Part shown: positions 61,271 to 64,000 of the stretch, piece after piece
Position numbering within the stretch: position 1 is the first letter of the stretch
Layout of the letters: every line of letters starts with the position of its first letter
Source of the DNA: Pseudomonas khavaziana
GTDB taxonomy: Bacteria > Pseudomonadota > Gammaproteobacteria > Pseudomonadales > Pseudomonadaceae
NCBI RefSeq assembly: GCF_019145205.1
Contig: NZ_JAHSTT010000012.1
Location: 1-64,000 of the forward strand
Direction: 5' to 3'
DNA: 64,000 nt
Translations under genes and position numbers: made by a program
The notes under the pieces: model-generated
Told to the model about the DNA's origin: nothing
Database searches by the model: none
The model's input: only the letters and a program-made list of their open reading frames with translations

Positions 61271-62032
61271 ATGCCTTTTCGCTATTTCATTAAACAATTG
61301 TTGTTGCCGCCCGGTATCTTTTTGCTGTTGTTGGCACTTGCCTGGTGGTTTCGTCGCAGTCGCCCGCGCCTGGCCGGATTATGCTTTGCCCTCGGACTGG
61401 GCGGGATGTGGTTGATCAGCCTGCCGGTAATGGTGCAATGGGGCGCCCGTGCCCTCGAGACTGAACCGCCTTTGGCTCGCGAAGAGTGGGCCACCCTGGC
61501 CCAGCGGGCCGATGCAATTGTGGTGCTGGGCTCTGGGCGTGAGCGTGGGGATATTGCCTGGGGCAGCGACCAGCCCACCGGCATTGGCTTGGATCGTGAG
61601 CGTTATGCGGCGCGATTGGCGAAAGCGTCCGGGTTGCCAGTGCTGACCAGTGGCGGTTTGCACTACGGCACGCCACCCAGTGAAGCTGAACTGATGGCTG
61701 TGTCGATGCAGGATGATTTCGGTGTCAGCGTACGCTGGAAAGAAGAGCGTAGCCGCACCACTTGGGAGAACGCCCAGATGAGCGCCGAGATTCTGTTGCC
61801 CCAAGGCATCAAGCGTGTGGTGGTAGTGACTCAAGCCTGGCACATGCCGCGTTCGGTATGGAGTTTTGAGAAGGCTGGCTTCACTGTGGTGCCCGGACCG
61901 GTGGGCTTTCTGGGCGTGGACCATGGCCGACCGCTCGGCGGCTGGATGCCGGAGGTCAAGGCGGTGTGGCAGAGCGGGCAGTTGATCAATGAGGCGGTGG
62001 GGCAGGTTGGGTATCGGGTGTTTTATCAGTAA
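61271..62032 (+). CDS. YdcF/ElyC-family (DUF218) envelope protein
   Basis: A 253-residue protein from MPFRYFIKQLLLPPGIFLLLLALAWW, with two N-terminal membrane helices and a DUF218 domain: ADAIVVLGSGRERGDIAW, RYAARLAKASGLPVLTSGG, TWENAQMSAEILLPQGIKRVVVVTQAWHMPRSVWSFEKAGF. E. coli ElyC, with the same layout, affects peptidoglycan at low temperature and undecaprenyl-phosphate use. A GGAG site precedes the ATG. A REPIN follows. Confidence 0.88.
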   Translation: MPFRYFIKQLLLPPGIFLLLLALAWWFRRSRPRLAGLCFALGLGGMWLISLPVMVQWGARALETEPPLAREEWATLAQRADAIVVLGSGRERGDIAWGSDQPTGIGLDRERYAARLAKASGLPVLTSGGLHYGTPPSEAELMAVSMQDDFGVSVRWKEERSRTTWENAQMSAEILLPQGIKRVVVVTQAWHMPRSVWSFEKAGFTVVPGPVGFLGVDHGRPLGGWMPEVKAVWQSGQLINEAVGQVGYRVFYQ

Positions 62033-62047
62033 CACCGTAGGATAAAA

Positions 62048-62139
62048 ATGTGGGAGGGGGCTTGCTCCCGATAGCAGTGTGTCAGTCAGTACATCTGATA
62101 CTGACACTCCGCTAACGGGAGCAAGCCCCCTCCCACATT
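62048..62139. repeat. REPIN (GTGGGAGGGGGCTTGCTCCC type)
   Basis: ATGTGGGAGGGGGCTTGCTC faces GAGCAAGCCCCCTCCCACAT, with a GTCAGTATCAG-type inner dyad between them. It lies between ydcF-like and lnt, which converge. Confidence 0.9.
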
Positions 62140-62157
62140 TGTTTGGTATTTGTCCGG

Positions 62158-63681
62158 TTAGACGGTTTTGGACATCCGGCCAGCCAGCAGGGCCCAGCCA
62201 AACAACCCCAGGCACACAATAATCAACGGCCACGAACGCCATTGCAGGTACGGCGTGAGGTTATGCATCGGCACCACTTCGCCGTAGAGAATGCCACGCT
62301 CGAATTGCGGGATCTGTGCGGTGATCTGCCCGAACGGGTTGATCAGCCCGGTCACGCCGTTATTGGTGGCGCGGATCATCCAGCGCCCGGCTTCCAGTGC
62401 TCGCATCTGCGCCATTTGCAGGTGCTGCAATGGGCCAATGGAGCGGCCGAACCAGGTGTCGTTGCTGATGGTCAGCAGCAGGTCGCTCTGGGCCGACAGG
62501 CCGGCAGCGAACTCCGGGTACACCACTTCATAGCAAATGAACGGCGCAATCTGATAACCCTTGGCCTGGAGCATGGCCTGGTCTGACGGGCCGCGGGCGA
62601 AATCGGACATCGGCAGGTCGAAGAAGGCAATCAGCCCGCGCAGCATATCCTGCAACGGCACGTACTCGCCAAACGGCACCAGCTTTTGCTTCAGGTACGT
62701 GCCGTCACCTTCACCGACCACGGTGATACCGTTGAAGTAGCGCTTCTGGTGGTGCACTTCCTGGCGAATCGGCACGCCGGTGATCAGCGCGGTATTCCGG
62801 TCGGCGGCAAACTTGCCCATCATCCCCAAATAGCCCTCGACGGACTCCTTGAGCACAGGCACCGCGGTTTCCGGCCATACCAGCAGGTCGACCCGCTTGG
62901 AGCTCAGGCTCATGTCGCGGTACAGCGCCAGTTGGGCATTGAGCTGCTCGGGGTCCCACTTCATGCTTTGTTCGACGTTGCCCTGGATCGCGGCCACGCT
63001 CAACGGGGCGCCCGAAGGCGAGGTCCAGGCGTGATGCTTGAGGGCCAGGCCGATGGCCCAGGGGGTCACCAGCAACACCAGGCCCGCGCCGATGAAGGCA
63101 TTGCGCTTGCTCGCCAACAGACGCGGCAGGTTGCACAGCAGCGCGGCAGTCAGTGCCAGGGCGAAGGAAATCAGCCACATCCCGCCCAACGGCGCCAGGC
63201 CGGTCAGCGGGCCGTCGAGTTGGCTGTAGCCGGAGTACAACCACGGGAAACCGGTGAGGAACCAGCCACGAAACGCCTCCTGGCCGACCCATAGTGCCGC
63301 GAAGGTCAGGGCATCCGCCAATGGCGCCTCATTGCGGCGCAGCCAGCGCGCCCATAACCAGGCTGGCAGGGCGAAGAACCAGGCAATGGCGGCGGTGAAC
63401 AGCAGCATCAGGAACCCCGCCAGCAGCACCGAAGCGCCGCCGAAGTGGTGGATACTGTAGTAGATCCAGCTGGTACCGGCGCCAAACAGGCCGAAGCCGA
63501 AGCACCAGCCGCGGCCCAGGGCCTGGCGGGGCGTCAGTTCGCGCAGGCCGATATAGAACAGGCCGACCGCCACCAGCGCCAGAGGCCAGATATCGAAGGG
63601 CGCCAGCGCCAGGGTAGTGAGGGCGCCGGCTACCACGGCCAGCAGGTTACCGGGCCAGCCGGGGCGGTTCAGGCGCTGCAT
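62158..63681 (-). CDS. lnt: apolipoprotein N-acyltransferase
   Basis: A 507-residue inner-membrane enzyme with about six to eight N-terminal helices and a periplasmic nitrilase-like domain: LLVWPETAVPVLKES (catalytic Glu), YLKQKLVPFGEYVPL (catalytic Lys region) and APFICYEVVYPEF (catalytic Cys). It adds the third acyl chain to lipoproteins, a step needed by the Lol pathway. It starts 8 bp after the corC gene. Confidence 0.96.
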   Translation of the reverse strand: MQRLNRPGWPGNLLAVVAGALTTLALAPFDIWPLALVAVGLFYIGLRELTPRQALGRGWCFGFGLFGAGTSWIYYSIHHFGGASVLLAGFLMLLFTAAIAWFFALPAWLWARWLRRNEAPLADALTFAALWVGQEAFRGWFLTGFPWLYSGYSQLDGPLTGLAPLGGMWLISFALALTAALLCNLPRLLASKRNAFIGAGLVLLVTPWAIGLALKHHAWTSPSGAPLSVAAIQGNVEQSMKWDPEQLNAQLALYRDMSLSSKRVDLLVWPETAVPVLKESVEGYLGMMGKFAADRNTALITGVPIRQEVHHQKRYFNGITVVGEGDGTYLKQKLVPFGEYVPLQDMLRGLIAFFDLPMSDFARGPSDQAMLQAKGYQIAPFICYEVVYPEFAAGLSAQSDLLLTISNDTWFGRSIGPLQHLQMAQMRALEAGRWMIRATNNGVTGLINPFGQITAQIPQFERGILYGEVVPMHNLTPYLQWRSWPLIIVCLGLFGWALLAGRMSKTV

Positions 63682-63689
63682 GTCATTCC

Positions 63690-64000
63690 TTAGCGGGCAA
63701 TAGGTGTCAAACGGATCAGATGGATACGACGACTATCGGCATTCAGGATGCGGAAGCGATAGGCGCCAATCTCGGTAGTTTCGTTACGCTTGGGCAGATG
63801 CCCGAACGCACTCATCACCAGACCGCCGACCGTGTCGAACTCGTCGTCGGAGAATTCGCTGTCGAAAAACTCGTTGAAGTTCTCGATGGGTGTCAGCGCC
63901 TTGACCAGGAAGTCACCGCTGGGCAGCGGCTTGATGTAGCTGTCTTCTTCGACGTCATGCTCGTCTTCGATGTCGCCGACGATCTGTTCCAGTACGTCCT
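63690..64000 (-). CDS. corC: CorC/YbeX-type protein, C-terminal end (gene continues beyond the window)
   Basis: The last ~103 codons of a gene that starts outside the window: EDVLEQIVGDIEDEHDVEEDSYIKPLPSGDFLVKALTPIENFNEFF, then SDDEFDTVGGLVMSAFGHLPKRNET and the ending IRLTPIAR. This is the CBS-linked CorC_HlyC (transporter-associated) domain of the YbeX family, involved in Mg2+/Co2+ efflux and, by newer reports, ribosome metabolism. The corC-lnt order is standard. Confidence 0.93.
   Translation of the reverse strand, partial: DVLEQIVGDIEDEHDVEEDSYIKPLPSGDFLVKALTPIENFNEFFDSEFSDDEFDTVGGLVMSAFGHLPKRNETTEIGAYRFRILNADSRRIHLIRLTPIAR

Overview
The window looks like the chromosome of a fluorescent Pseudomonas, most likely the P. 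fluorescens group. The reasons are a GC-rich core gene set in Pseudomonas order (proA, nadD, rsfS, rlmH, mrdA, rodA, mltB, rlpA, dacA, ybeD, lipB, lipA, and arfA, holA, lptE, leuS, ydcF, lnt, corC) and intergenic REP/REPIN palindromes of the GTGGGAGGGGGCTTG type. No rRNA, tRNA, CRISPR array or insertion sequence was seen.

Layout. 1-3.1 kb: the 5' part of an Rhs gene that runs off the window, a MerR regulator overlapping a flavodoxin-fold quinone reductase, and a decayed DUF1016 nuclease gene. 3.1-10.1 kb: a YcaC-type hydrolase, divergent from an envelope-stress-like operon related to E. coli yjfIJKLMC. Here the operon also carries a rhomboid protease and a two-helix potassium channel, and two identical 12-bp palindromes bracket its promoter. 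10.2-15.9 kb: an accessory, defence-like segment with darG and a 5'-truncated darT, a structured RNA before a DUF6124-like small protein, a MazG-like pyrophosphohydrolase with a nuclease-helicase fusion (DUF2075), and a stand-alone S24-type repressor. 16-19 kb: ppa, mtfA, a dedA gene and a GNAT gene. 19-26.7 kb: ethanolamine catabolism (eutC, eutB, permease, aldehyde dehydrogenase) read away from a sigma54 activator, with a GG-N10-GC promoter and two 18-bp dyads between them.

26.9-32 kb: a low-GC-looking insertion with a 1073-residue toxin- or effector-like protein and two smaller unknown proteins that look related to each other. 32-41.8 kb: housekeeping genes (mpl, ubiX, lrgAB-like pair, Lon-N protein, mpg), plus a MORN-repeat C13-peptidase lipoprotein and a DedA-PAP2 fusion. 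41.8-53.3 kb: a long co-directional cluster for proline and NAD synthesis, ribosome silencing and methylation, cell elongation and septal peptidoglycan, and lipoate. 53.4-64 kb: ldcA, a second MltB-like enzyme, arfA with a hairpin inside its 3' end, and the leuS-lptE-holA operon, then ydcF, lnt and corC.

The most interesting parts are the MazG/DUF2075 operon next to the damaged DarTG pair, the palindrome-flanked yjf-type promoter, the structured RNA at 12.04 kb and the toxin-like trio at 27-32 kb. All function statements rest on motif reading and family knowledge. No database search was run.
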